Notes under the pieces: generated by a model
What the model was told of the DNA's origin: nothing
What the model saw: only the letters and a program-made list of their open reading frames with translations
Databases searched by the model: none
NCBI GenBank assembly: GCA_004431415.1
Contig: QPMI01000099.1
Coordinates: forward strand, 62,001 to 126,000
Direction of reading: 5' to 3'
Source of the DNA: Cyanophora paradoxa
Lineage: Eukaryota; Glaucocystophyceae; Cyanophorales; Cyanophoraceae
Length of the DNA: 64,000 nt
Part shown: one piece after another, positions 20,509 to 29,718 of the stretch
Layout of the letters: every line of letters begins with the position of its first letter
Numbering within the stretch: position 1 is the stretch's first letter
Program-made: the position numbers and the translations under genes

Positions 20509-23500
20509 CGCATAGCGCGCGTGATTCGACATCAGCCGGTACTTACGGCGCTGCATTTGCGGCATGATCGCCGCCAGGGAGTTCCCGCGGGCGAGTTCGC
20601 TGGAGATGGGCGCGTTTAGGAACTCGGTCGGGAGCAGAGGCACCCCAAGCTTCTCCTGCAGTGCGCGCACCCGGTGCCGTACCCCCCGAGCCAGCAGCGA
20701 GCCCTCGGGCGCGCAGAGCCGGATCTGAGCCTCTGTGATTTGCGCCTCCGCTTGCAGGTGGGCTGTTCGTTTGAGGCTGTACCCCCGTGGCTCCAGATTG
20801 CGTAATTCGTCGTCGAGGCGGCGAGGTTCCCGTGGTGCTTGACGACCCTCATCCAAATACGATCGAGTTCCTGGCACTGACTCTCGCTCAGGGTCATGAG
20901 CTTCAGGCCGTACGAGATGCGGGCCTGCACTACGGCCTCGACAAGGTAGCAGGCCTCGTTCGCGGTGAGCTTCTTGCGTTCTATCAGCGCGACTGCGCCC
21001 CGCGCCTGATCGCAGATGTACTGCCACTGACGATCCCAGTTCAGGTTTGCGCTCATGTATACCCGAGGAGCTTGAAGTGCTCTTGGGGCTGGCGGACAAG
21101 TCCGACGGGGGTACCGTTGATCTTCGGCGGGGAGGGCTGCTTCTCCTTCTTCTTCGCGGCGGGGTGGGCCCCAGGTTTGCTCTCAACTTCGCGACGTGCG
21201 TTGTTCCACGTGAAGATCGTCTTCTTCGCGTTGACCTCGATATCGTGCAGGCGGAAGAACTCGCCGGCCACGTCGGCCTGGGCCTGTAGCCCCCGCATGC
21301 TTCCGCTCATCCACTTCGTGTCATCGGCGTACGCCACGCCGCTGACGCGGGCCCGGCCCTCGCGTTCCGCAGCATCGGTCTCCCTCGGGTTCCCCATCAC
21401 GTACGCCGTGCCCGGCTCCTCCCAGCTCTCGGGGTGGGCATAGTGCTCTATCGTCTTTGCCGTCTTCTTTCCGTGCTGGCGCTCGTGCTGATCCAGGCGC
21501 TCTTGCGCGCAGAGGAGGGCATCGTAGAAGATCAGCCAGTGCAGCGGCGACTCGACACCGCCCTGCGGCAGCCCGCACTCGAGCTCGAACTCGTCGGAGA
21601 GGCCGTGACCGGAGATTGCCCGCGCCCTGCGGCGCCGGAATATGTTCCTGTGGAGCTCGATGTACCCCTCGGGTACGTTCAGCCTCCGCATCGAGAGCTC
21701 CATGCTCTCCCACGAGACGGAGTCGTACGCTCGCCTGATATCCTGCAGCAGGATGTACAGGGCTTCTTGAACTCCTTCGCGTCCTCGAGGACTGCGTTAA
21801 AGACGTGGAGGGCGTCGTCCGTCGAGCAACCAGGTCTGAAGCCGTAGTTGGCCCCTTTCAGGAGCCCGTTCTGATGGATTGTCCGGGACAGGCGCGCGTT
21901 CAGGAGGCCAGTGGTCAGCTTCAAGGCCACCTCCTGCAGGGTGATCGGTCGCAGGTTATTTTCGATATCCCCGTCCCACTCCCGGCTCTTAGTAATGCCG
22001 AGAATGTTGCCCTGACACACGGCATCCGGCAGGTCCCGGAGGCGGATCGCTTCAGCCACCAGCGAGAGCAGCAGCTTCCGGCCCCAGTGTACGGGCTCCT
22101 CTTCCGTGGCCTCCTCGGCGCTCTCGTCGGCTGGGCTCGGGCCCTCCGGCGCTGGGCCACCGGCCTCGTCGCCCTTACCGTCTTTGGGCTTCGGCTTGGG
22201 CACCGGCGCCCATAGGAACTTTACCATAGCATACGAGAAGTTCGACGGCCCGGCTGCCGTGTTTCTTAGCGTTTTAATGTAGTCGCCGAGCTCGCCTTCG
22301 CTCGGCACCGACATGTCGTTTCGGAATAGTTCAGGATCCGCGTATGCTTTTGGCTCGTATTCCAACCTCCAGAAGTCGAGCAGTTCTTTCCCCATGCTAT
22401 CCTTCAGCGCGCTTTCCGGTATTGTCTCTGGGGTGCAGCCCACGCGTGGGCGTCGGCGCCGGCACCATTTCCGCCAGTGCTCTTTTAGGAGTCGTTTCAC
22501 TTCCTCAGGCTCCGTGTAGATTTCATACGTTTTTCCGTCCTTGGACACACGCGTGATGTGCATGATCGGGCGGTTTCGCGGCTTTTCTAGCACCGCGGCT
22601 ATATAGGATCCGAGCTGGCGGCCGTCCATGAACTTGTCTAGCCTCTCTTTTAATGCCCTCTCGACGTCCTCCGCCTGGAGCGCCCGGCGGATTTTCTGCA
22701 GGTCGTGCCGCGTCCGGTTTCGCCATACTTTCAGCTCCCGGAAGAAGGTCGCCCAGTCTTCTTTGAGCTGCCGCCGGTGCACCTCGGCCCAGTCCTCTTC
22801 CTGATCAGCCGGGGGGGTACCTGGGGACCGGGGTACGGCTGGGACCGGCGCGGGGCTACCGCTGCGCGAGCCTTGTGAGCTGTGCGAGCTCGAGTGCGCA
22901 TGTGGGGATCCGGGCGGCGGTGAGCCTTGCTCAGCCCTTGCTTGGCGCCGTTCAGCCGGACGGAGCGGGAAGGGTCGGAGGCCTTCCCTGGCGGTCACGT
23001 AGTGCAGCAGCTTCTCGATCGCCTGGACCGTCAGCTCCGACGGGATCCCGCCTGGTTCCTTCCTCCAAGCAGCGAGAATGCGGGCGACTCTGGCGTCGGC
23101 CTTCGCCTGCCACGGCAGGTTGCGCGGCTTGGTCGGCTTCCCCCCTCGGCCCCTCATGCATAGATGTTCCTTTGCCACCTCCTGAACAAGGCTCGCGCAC
23201 GCAGCGTGGATGCGGCTCAGTCGTTCGAGACGCTCTTCCGGCGTGCCCTCGCCGACGGCGTCAAGGTCCGCCCCGACAGCTTCGCCGAGCTGCCTGTTTA
23301 GCTCTCTTTTCAGCTCATCTTTCTCGTTTTGTGTGCGCTTCAGGCCGTCCGGGTCAAATACTGGTGGCCCGGGTTTCGGTTCTGGCTTCGGTCCCACCGG
23401 CGCTGTCATGCCCGCCTCCTTCAGGTCGAAGTCCGCGAACGCTGGATAGTGGTCCGAGTCGTGCGGCGCATCGACCCACGCGGGGCACGTGTGCGCGCTG

Positions 23501-24037
23501 AGGAGCACGTGATCCAGTGATTCCGAGACCAGCACTGCATCGATGCGCGCCGCGTGCCAGAGCGCATCTTTTGGTAGGTCAGCCGGCGTTTCCTCCTCTG
23601 CTTCGCGTTCCGCGTCCTCTGACTCGTCTACGCCGTCTGACGGCACAGGTGCCGCCGCCGCCCGACCGACGCCCCTTGGCCCTTGCTTCCGTGCGGGGTG
23701 CGGTGCGTGATCTCGCGTGCTCCGCAGAGAGTTCCGTCATCATGTTTCGCCGCGTGGGACATCCCGGCGTCGCGCAGGTCCCACGAGTCGATCATCGTGT
23801 GCCACCACTTCCGTTCGGCTTTGTGGCTCTGGGCCAGGGCGCCGTTTCGGATGCGCGAGCTCGACGGGACCGGGACCGAGTTCCAGTCTCCCAGGAGCAG
23901 CAGGTGCGCGTTTTCACGCTCGTAGAAGTCGTCGTACATCTTCGTCAGTTCTTCGACGACCTTCTCCTGATCCTGGCGATGCGCAGCTTTGCTCTCGGAC
24001 GCGGGCATGTACACGCTCGCCACGAAGAGCTGGAGGT
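20410..24037 (-). pseudogene. LINE ORF2 3' part: endonuclease second half and reverse transcriptase, frameshifted
   Basis: The endonuclease continues with SVYMPASESK, LLLLGDWNSVP and, after a frameshift near 23,660, DSDHYPAFADFDL (the SDH motif). The RT then shows NLRPITLQEVALKL, GFRPGCSTDDAL, GLPQGGVESPLHW and the catalytic AYADDTKW. Frame breaks lie near 23,660, at 21,760-21,762 (G run), near 21,055 (GYT|MSANLN) and near 20,820, and the C-terminal part reads on to about 20,410. No RNase H domain was recognised. The RT copies element RNA at the nicked target. This copy cannot make a full protein. Confidence 0.8.
24032..24037. other. Target-site duplication GGAGGT (left; right copy 35,423-35,428)
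   Basis: GGAGGT directly abuts both ends of the element. Taking out the element and one copy rejoins the LINE endonuclease frame without gap or shift. Confidence 0.95.
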
Positions 24038-24212
24038 AAAAAAATGTAAATTGGGCATACTGCCCCACGAAATTATATATGGTAATAAAATCGAATAAAC
24101 TTTAAACTTTTCGATATTCCACAAACGTTTCGACAAAACCAAATCAAAAACAAACCATTCACAGTAACCACACAAAACAAAACGTAAAATCTCAGTAAGC
24201 CTCAGTAACAAC
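24038..24212. repeat. Left terminal inverted repeat (175 bp)
   Basis: Starts AAAAAAATGTAAATTGGGCA and ends CAGTAACAAC; it is the exact reverse complement of 35,248-35,422. In Polintons the ends serve as integrase substrate and as origins for protein-primed replication. Confidence 0.95.
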
Positions 24213-24581
24213 TTAAAACCTCTCATTTTTTACTGTATTTTTTGAACGCTTTTTTACTGTATTTTCTACACTAGAAATGACGATAGAAACGACAATAAAA
24301 ACAATAGAATTTAAATTGTTTTTTAATCGTATATATGTCAATATATCAATGTAGTATATATGATATATATCATGCAAAATCGATTTATAGTCATACCTAT
24401 AACATATCGATTTGTGTATATGTGATATATATATATATGACGTCATAATGACGATACATATGTATATGATATATATGACATACCACGTGACTCGGGAGAT
24501 CATGACGATCACGGCGATGTGTTCATTATCATATGCATGACTTGGACCAATCAGCTATCGATGACTCTTCTGTGGCTCACA

Positions 24582-24701
24582 GGTGGCTCATCGATAGATC
24601 AATGGGTCTTATCACATCATCGGTGGCTCATCGATAGATCAATAGGTCTTATCATATCATAGGTGGCTCATCGATGGATCAATGGGTCATACAACATTAT
24701 C
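24582..24701. repeat. Three tandem 40-bp repeats at the left end of the viral element
   Basis: GGTGGCTCATCGATAGATCA plus 20 more bases is repeated three times (24,582, 24,622, 24,662), with a partial unit just upstream (TGTGGCTCACA) and loose remnants after it. It lies in the only long non-coding interval of the element, next to the left terminal repeat. A cis-acting role in replication, packaging or transcription is possible but not shown. Confidence 0.8.
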
Positions 24702-24739
24702 GATCTCGGATCGATAGATGAATGGTTCAATATTTATCA

Positions 24740-24835
24740 ATGGTTGAGTTTCGTAGTATATACTCGTAGTATAAACTTGTAGTATAATTCCATAGTATAA
24801 ATCCATAGTATATACTCGTAGTTGATACTCGTCGT
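24740..24835. repeat. Short AT-rich tandem repeat (CGTAGTATATACT-type units)
   Basis: About six units of roughly 15 bp, such as CGTAGTATATACT, CGTAGTATAAACT and CATAGTATAAATC. They follow the 40-bp array. Confidence 0.7.
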
Positions 24836-25064
24836 AGAAACCCCGGGAATAACTTGAACCGGGGTATATATTTGTTCGACATTTCGTCGAAATTTCGGTA
24901 AATCGATTATCGGCATCTTCAAACGCTTGTATCTCACCACCAGATGGTCAACTCGCAACGTTTTGCATAGCGTTTTGAAGCGCTTGTTAAGCTCTACACA
25001 ACTACGTAATCATCGTATTATTTCAAGCTACCTTGTCATACAATATTTCTCACAAATCGTCCTT

Positions 25065-25823
25065 TCACACACTGATTGTGGTCATTTCTCGTTGGATCCG
25101 AGCCATCTGACCCCTTTTAATTGCTTTTCTCTTCACAAACTTCTTAAAGCCCTTCATATCATCATCAGTTAGTACTGCTCTATCAGTATAGGTCTTGATA
25201 TCATAACCTTGCAGGCTCGCTATGACAGTTTGGTAATTATAACCCCATAGTCTATGCAATTCCTTGTAGGTCTTCTTATCCATTCCACCATTGTACTCAT
25301 CAAAGGCGCAATTGAATTCCTTTTCATTCCCAAGTATATTGAAAAATACAACGAACTCCACATTACGACGAATGGTAGTAGAAATTGAGCATAAACGCTG
25401 AACATTAAATATCACAGAAATTGAATAATGGCGGCCGCTCGTGACCAATTTAGATAACACAGCCGAATTATGCATATCCAAATTGGAACCTATCATGTCA
25501 TCGAGTATGATTACTAAGTTATTTCGTTTCTCATTGTTCTCGATTCGTTTCTTTTGCATACTGATCAATCTCAAAACAATGTTATCATCCCATTCCTCAT
25601 AGATGTTATCTGGATGGGTGATGTCATTGAATTGCCCAGTAAAAGCTGTTGAACTAAATATTACGATCTGATCGATCTTGTCACGAAGCTCGTAAAGTAA
25701 GTATTTTGTAAACATTGTCTTACCTGTATTGGAGCGACCAACATTTAAAATTCTCGTTGGGATTCGAACTGTCTTACTCGGATCGAACTCCGGAATATCA
25801 TCTAAGTTTACTGTGTTATCCAT
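25065..25823 (-). CDS. Packaging ATPase (FtsK-HerA superfamily, A32-like)
   Basis: 252 residues. Walker A is GRSNTGKT (residues 29-36) and Walker B is LVIILDDM (103-110), followed by TSGRHYSISVIFNVQRL, typical of A32-type genome-packaging ATPases of Polintons, virophages and large DNA viruses. The enzyme would pump the linear genome into the capsid. It starts at ATG 25,823, about 80 bp after the stop of the capsid gene on the same strand, so the two may share a transcript. The Lys/Arg-rich C-terminus could bind DNA. Length is normal for the family. Confidence 0.92.
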   Translation of the reverse strand: MDNTVNLDDIPEFDPSKTVRIPTRILNVGRSNTGKTMFTKYLLYELRDKIDQIVIFSSTAFTGQFNDITHPDNIYEEWDDNIVLRLISMQKKRIENNEKRNNLVIILDDMIGSNLDMHNSAVLSKLVTSGRHYSISVIFNVQRLCSISTTIRRNVEFVVFFNILGNEKEFNCAFDEYNGGMDKKTYKELHRLWGYNYQTVIASLQGYDIKTYTDRAVLTDDDMKGFKKFVKRKAIKRGQMARIQREMTTISV

Positions 25824-25904
25824 TACAGTAATAACATAAAAAACAAAATAAACTGCTCACCTACTTAATTTCTGAGCTTCCTACTCTAACGAAAGAAAAG
25901 AACT

Positions 25905-27131
25905 TTAGAAGTTCGAGACTTTCAGGGTAGAGATGTTGTAGCCATTGAGGACCATAACATTGTGTCGCAGGGCATAGATATCAACCTGAACAGGAGCAGC
26001 ATCAGTGCATCCCGAAACAGTGAGATCCATGTAACTCGAGCTGCTGTTGAAGAAATCCTGGTAACCCATAACCGAGTTCCGAAGCGAATCTTTTCCGGAC
26101 TTGGAAAGAACAATTCCATAAACATTTCCAGACTCGAATCCGTAGGTGGTATTGCCCACAGTAACACCCTTGTAATGAGAGGGAATGTGATTGACAGCAG
26201 AGAGGAAACCGGAAATGGGTTTGTTAGAGATATCAAGGGAGCGATTGTTGTGGAAGATCTGGAACTGATCGATTTTAACATCCGAAACATGACCACAGAA
26301 ATCAGAATGAGTGTAGGTGTTGAGTTTGTTCACCTCTCGAACAGTCATGAGAATCGAATGAACCAGACCGGAAACATTAGCAAGTGTAACCTCGACCGAT
26401 TCACCAGCATCAGCAGTTTTAAGCGCTCGGGTCTTCTTGTGGATGACCTCTGTGATCGGGATGCGAATGCCACCTTGTTCGTTTGCCATCTTTAGGAGTG
26501 TCTCAGCCTCAGCCGAAGCGATGTTTACGAATTGGCAGATCAGGGAGCAATCCGCAAAGGTAACAGATCCACCGGCAGGAACTTGGACAATCGCAGCATC
26601 ACGGAAATCCACCTCAATCGTTGGCATATCCGCCAGCGTACATAATGGAAAGTAAGCATCATCCCAGAAAGCAGCGGGGATTCTAACGATGTATTCCATT
26701 GCTTCATCTGTGCTTTCACGATCTGTCTCTTTGAAGTAACCAAGAGAAGCATACATGCTGCTCATGGTAGCATGATCATTATCAATCAGAGCGTTAACAG
26801 TAATCCAGTCACCAGGGATGATATACTTGAAACCACCATGAACAAAGCGGACCTCATTAATAAAGGAAGAACCACCATTGGGGAGGGTGCAGGCTACACC
26901 ACCACCAGTGGCAATCTTGAAATAGAGCGAAACACCAGCAAGGAGTTGTTTGCGAGGAAGATCGAAGTAAGCGGTATTCTTAAAGCCAAAAGTATTGCCT
27001 CGGGGGCGAACTTGCTCGAGGAATGGTTTGTACTTGGGGTTGGTTCCGATTTGGAGACCAGGGGATAGATAAATTTGATCGGAACCGGGAGTTACGAGGA
27101 GTTCCTTAAGGGTAGTTCCAGTGAGTGCCAT
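25905..27131 (-). CDS. Major capsid protein (double jelly-roll type)
   Basis: 408 residues. The mid-protein IPAAFWDDAYFPLCTLADMP segment matches the end of the first jelly roll in Polinton/NCLDV-type capsid proteins ('P..fw....PL..L'). The C-terminus VDIYALRHNVMVLNGYN matches the family's terminal 'v.vYA...Nvl...G' strand. Trimers would form the hexons of an icosahedral capsid. It is shorter than most Polinton or virophage capsid proteins (around 500-650 residues), so the tower loops may be reduced. It is transcribed divergently from the penton gene with 52 bp between start codons. Confidence 0.85.
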   Translation of the reverse strand: MALTGTTLKELLVTPGSDQIYLSPGLQIGTNPKYKPFLEQVRPRGNTFGFKNTAYFDLPRKQLLAGVSLYFKIATGGGVACTLPNGGSSFINEVRFVHGGFKYIIPGDWITVNALIDNDHATMSSMYASLGYFKETDRESTDEAMEYIVRIPAAFWDDAYFPLCTLADMPTIEVDFRDAAIVQVPAGGSVTFADCSLICQFVNIASAEAETLLKMANEQGGIRIPITEVIHKKTRALKTADAGESVEVTLANVSGLVHSILMTVREVNKLNTYTHSDFCGHVSDVKIDQFQIFHNNRSLDISNKPISGFLSAVNHIPSHYKGVTVGNTTYGFESGNVYGIVLSKSGKDSLRNSVMGYQDFFNSSSSYMDLTVSGCTDAAPVQVDIYALRHNVMVLNGYNISTLKVSNF

Positions 27132-27183
27132 CTCTTATGTTTAAAATACCAAAAGAAATTTTTAAAATGCTTTATTAAACAGA
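27132..27183. promoter_or_regulatory. Divergent promoter between major capsid and penton genes
   Basis: Only 52 bp separate the two start codons. The interval has an inverted arrangement of GTTTAAAA (near the capsid side) and TTTATTAAAC (near the penton side), so each gene has a TTTAAA/TTTATTAA TATA-like element. This would couple expression of the two structural genes. Inferred from layout only. Confidence 0.5.
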
Positions 27184-28071
27184 ATGACGCGTTACTATCT
27201 CAATATTGATTCCAGGGACCGATCGGATGGAACCCCAACTAATTTCACATACAGACTCCCTTATGCGATCCAAAAGGTCAGAGCCTGTCGAGTAACGAAC
27301 TTTGAGATGTTTCACAATCTTTACAACCTCTCTGAAGTAGGAACCCTCACCACACAAACACTCGATAATGCTGGGAACCCAAAGAATAGAAACAACGAAG
27401 TCCTCCGAGGTGCATATACACCGGATTCACTGGTGAATTATCTGATCGCTCGCATTGGATCCCAGCCCTATAATCAAGCGGGTGGCGGAACTTACACTCG
27501 CCATTTCTATGTAACCTATGATCCCACAACATTGCTTCTAAGGTTCATGTGTGAGGTTCCATTCTCAATCACTATGAACACTCAACTCTTAGCCAATTTC
27601 TGTGGTTTTGAAAATGCTAACACACTGTACCAATCGAGTCCTCTATCATCTAATGTCACAGTTGGAGCCTTTACTTATGCTCACTACATTGATAGTGAAA
27701 TGCCATTAGATCTACTATTTAATTCCTATTTGCTTCTTCATGTTGATCCACTGAAAGGAAGATATGTGAGCAATAACAAACGAGATAACAATGCTATCGC
27801 GAAAATTGAGATTGACCAAACGGTTGGCAGTCTATTAAAATATGATTCATCGAATAATTCCATGATCGTTCACGAGCAGAATGGCTTGGTTGAGGTTGAG
27901 ACTCTAGATGTGAGACTTTCTTACTGGAATGGAGCCACAGCAGACATTACTACCGACTGGTCGATGACTCTTGAACTGATTACTGAAGATGATAAAGATC
28001 TGACGAAAAAAGCATTGAAGAATGTCATAAAAGAGTTGGAGGGACTCTACCTGCCGTTCTCACGGTCATAG
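27184..28071 (+). CDS. Minor capsid (penton-like) protein
   Basis: 295 residues. The N-terminus RYYLNIDSRDRSDGTPTNF followed by KVRACRVTNFEMFHNLYN has the pattern seen at the start of Polinton/virophage minor capsid (penton) proteins ('iDS.dR....p..F...L....v..v.l....ipn..y'). Penton proteins have a single jelly roll and occupy the five-fold vertices. Its position beside the major capsid gene supports this. The C-terminal 25 residues are charged and helical. The fold itself would need a structural comparison. Confidence 0.75.
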   Translation: MTRYYLNIDSRDRSDGTPTNFTYRLPYAIQKVRACRVTNFEMFHNLYNLSEVGTLTTQTLDNAGNPKNRNNEVLRGAYTPDSLVNYLIARIGSQPYNQAGGGTYTRHFYVTYDPTTLLLRFMCEVPFSITMNTQLLANFCGFENANTLYQSSPLSSNVTVGAFTYAHYIDSEMPLDLLFNSYLLLHVDPLKGRYVSNNKRDNNAIAKIEIDQTVGSLLKYDSSNNSMIVHEQNGLVEVETLDVRLSYWNGATADITTDWSMTLELITEDDKDLTKKALKNVIKELEGLYLPFSRS

Positions 28072-28107
28072 GAAATACTGTAGAATAAATTTGTTTCAAT
28101 ATTACAA

Positions 28108-28869
28108 ATGGCTCGCAAGACTCAACCCAAGAATTTCTTAGCCAAACCAGCCGCTGAAGCGGATGTTGGCAATGGTGAGAATGGAAGGAACTGGTATAAG
28201 AAATCGAAAGGACTCGCTGCATACGGAACTGGTGACCTCGAAAAGGAAGTCCATAAAGAACGAAACCAATTCACCCAAGCCACTACGAAAAACAGTAATG
28301 ATGATAATGCCCTTGTTGACCAAGTCCCACTGAACCGCATGCCCGGAGCCAAACGAGGAATCAAGAAAGGACAGTTCAAATCATCCACAAAGGACAAGGT
28401 TGCCTCATCATCGACACTGCTGAAACTGCTTGATGGTGGTGAGCGACTCTACTCAACCTATTCCGAGAAAGACCATCGCAACCGCTACTTTATTCGTTCA
28501 ACCACTGGTGGACTGAAATCTGTAACATATCAGTATGCTAAGAGTCTTGTTGATGGTATTGCAGCAGAGACCAAAAACGAAAACAAGATCAAGGAACAGC
28601 CAATCACAAAGGAAAAGGTTGAGAAGAAACCAGAAGTAACCCATGAAGTTATTCCCGAACCTGTTCATGTGGCAAAAGACTCACCTACAGAATTGATTGC
28701 AAAGACCATTGAGTATCAAGACTCCAACAAAACGGATTTGCCGGTTCTCAATAAGTCGATCCTTCGGGTTGCCACTTCGCAGGCTGATCCAGTCAACTCG
28801 ATTCCAAATGCTGCCCCAATGGTCTCTGGATTCGCCAAGCTTGGTATAAGACCCGGTTATCGCCGTTAA
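28108..28869 (+). CDS. Unknown viral protein, basic, 253 aa
   Basis: Starts at ATG 28,108, 36 bp after the penton gene and on the same strand. The N-terminal half is basic and polar (MARKTQPKNFLAKPAAEAD; RGIKKGQFKSSTKDK). A central part with LLKLLDGGERLYSTYSEKD and RYFIRSTTGGLKSV could be a small fold. Residues 150-200 are Lys/Glu/Pro-rich and probably disordered. The C-terminus ends GFAKLGIRPGYRR. No His/Asp/Cys triad of an adenain-type protease was seen. The position in the structural block suggests a virion or DNA-binding protein, which is inference. Confidence 0.65.
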   Translation: MARKTQPKNFLAKPAAEADVGNGENGRNWYKKSKGLAAYGTGDLEKEVHKERNQFTQATTKNSNDDNALVDQVPLNRMPGAKRGIKKGQFKSSTKDKVASSSTLLKLLDGGERLYSTYSEKDHRNRYFIRSTTGGLKSVTYQYAKSLVDGIAAETKNENKIKEQPITKEKVEKKPEVTHEVIPEPVHVAKDSPTELIAKTIEYQDSNKTDLPVLNKSILRVATSQADPVNSIPNAAPMVSGFAKLGIRPGYRR

Positions 28870-29219
28870 GGATCAATCTGAATAATATAATTTCTCAAAC
28901 ATTGTTAGCGCTACGTAACCAATCTTATCCCGTAGGCTCAAAACTTCTTCATTTTTATGGAGGCGTTGTAGAGCGAAGTGAAATATCCATAGGTAAATCA
29001 CTTTAATCACCTGTTCTATCGGGTTCAGTGGTAGAAACTTGCAGCCGACAAGTGAACCTTCTGGGTATCGGTGGCTTTATCATTTTTCCAGCATCTTCTT
29101 TCAGAATTGGATGCTCTGCAATCGGGACCAAAAATTGACAGGAGTTTAATCGCTATATACAGACAGAAAAACTACTTAAAGATTTCTTAACATATATTAA
29201 GAGAGTAGAAAAGGACAAA
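28870..29219. other. Intergenic interval inside the viral element
   Basis: 350 bp with no open frame of note. Its right end carries the promoter-like motif described at 29,175-29,207. A stretch at 29,021-29,057 looks like half of a tRNA-Gly but lacks a T arm. Confidence 0.5.
29175..29207 (+). promoter_or_regulatory. Promoter-like motif upstream of the 85-aa gene
   Basis: CTTAAAGA, 10 bp, then TATATTAAGAGAGTA, with the last word starting 27 bp before the ATG at 29,220. The same pair of words occurs before the DNA polymerase gene (29,672-29,709), so it is a candidate gene-class promoter of the virus. Confidence 0.5.
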
Positions 29220-29477
29220 ATGCCAATCAGTGAGGCTCAGAAGCGTGCTACTTATCGTTATCGTAAAAGTGAAAAAGGTCAGGAATATTTAAAAAAGTAT
29301 AATGCGAAATTCGCAAAGCAAATGCGTGATTTATACCATACTGATGAGTGTTACAGAGCCATGAGAATCGTTGAGAGTTCCCAGCGTCTCTATGCTTCCA
29401 ATGCAGTCTGCTTTGTGAAGTATCTCTATGGTGTCCCGTATTCTAACCGTGGTCGCAAATCGAAATATCTCTGTTAA
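29220..29477 (+). CDS. Small basic viral protein, 85 aa, unknown
   Basis: Starts MPISEAQKRATYRYRKSEKG and ends RGRKSKYLC. It is rich in Lys, Arg and Tyr, predicted mostly helical in the first 60 residues, with three Cys. It has its own promoter-like motif and is followed by a stem-loop, so it is likely a real gene. Small basic proteins in such viruses may bind nucleic acid, but no family was recognised. Confidence 0.6.
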   Translation: MPISEAQKRATYRYRKSEKGQEYLKKYNAKFAKQMRDLYHTDECYRAMRIVESSQRLYASNAVCFVKYLYGVPYSNRGRKSKYLC

Positions 29478-29482
29478 TTGTT

Positions 29483-29509
29483 TTTCTCAGCGCGATCTGC
29501 TCTGAGAAA
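29483..29509. terminator. Stem-loop after the 85-aa gene
   Basis: TTTCTCAG, an 11-nt loop, then CTGAGAAA form a perfect 8-bp stem 6 bp after the stop codon. It may mark a transcript 3' end, as hairpins do in some virophages and giant viruses. Confidence 0.45.
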
Positions 29510-29671
29510 CCCGTGGGAACCGCGCTGGAACCACAAATAAAATCATTCTGTTATTTTTAGAGTTCGATGATCGAGCCAACCCTTTGTTATTTTTATGAAT
29601 GCCCTCGACTAAATTTATTTTGTTGGAGACTTTTGGTTTTGTCGGTAAAATTTGACGCGAGTATAAAAGTA

Positions 29672-29709
29672 TTTAAAGAAAACTTTTGTAGGTATATATT
29701 AATAGAGTG
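29672..29709 (+). promoter_or_regulatory. Promoter-like motif upstream of the DNA polymerase gene
   Basis: TTTAAAGA at 29,672 and TATATTAATAGAGTG at 29,695-29,709. The second word starts 24 bp before the ATG at 29,719, matching the arrangement upstream of the 85-aa gene (27 bp). Confidence 0.5.
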
Positions 29710-29718
29710 AACAAAGAA

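Larger units (their letters stand above)
24213..25064. other. Non-coding left interval of the viral element
   Basis: This interval runs from the left repeat to the stop of the ATPase gene and contains AT-rich ATATAT stretches and the two repeat arrays. A minus-strand frame from about 25,000 to 24,740 (RVDHLVVRYKRLKMPIIDL) has its only ATG late and runs into the repeats. It may be a gene remnant; I do not call it as a gene. Confidence 0.5.

Noticed and set aside
21434-24098. Plus-strand frames of 130-210 residues opposite the LINE reverse transcriptase
   Set aside because: Shadows of the minus-strand RT/endonuclease, which carries the recognisable motifs.
24213-24512. 99-aa minus-strand open frame rich in Ile/Tyr
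   Set aside because: It is made of ATATAT-type low-complexity DNA beside the terminal repeat, with no conserved pattern.
29021-29075. tRNA-Gly-like stretch in the viral element (GGTTCAGTGGTAGAA, then ACTTG-CAGCCGA-CAAGT)
   Set aside because: D arm and anticodon arm resemble tRNA-Gly(GCC), but position 33 is A instead of U, and no T arm or matching acceptor stem follows.
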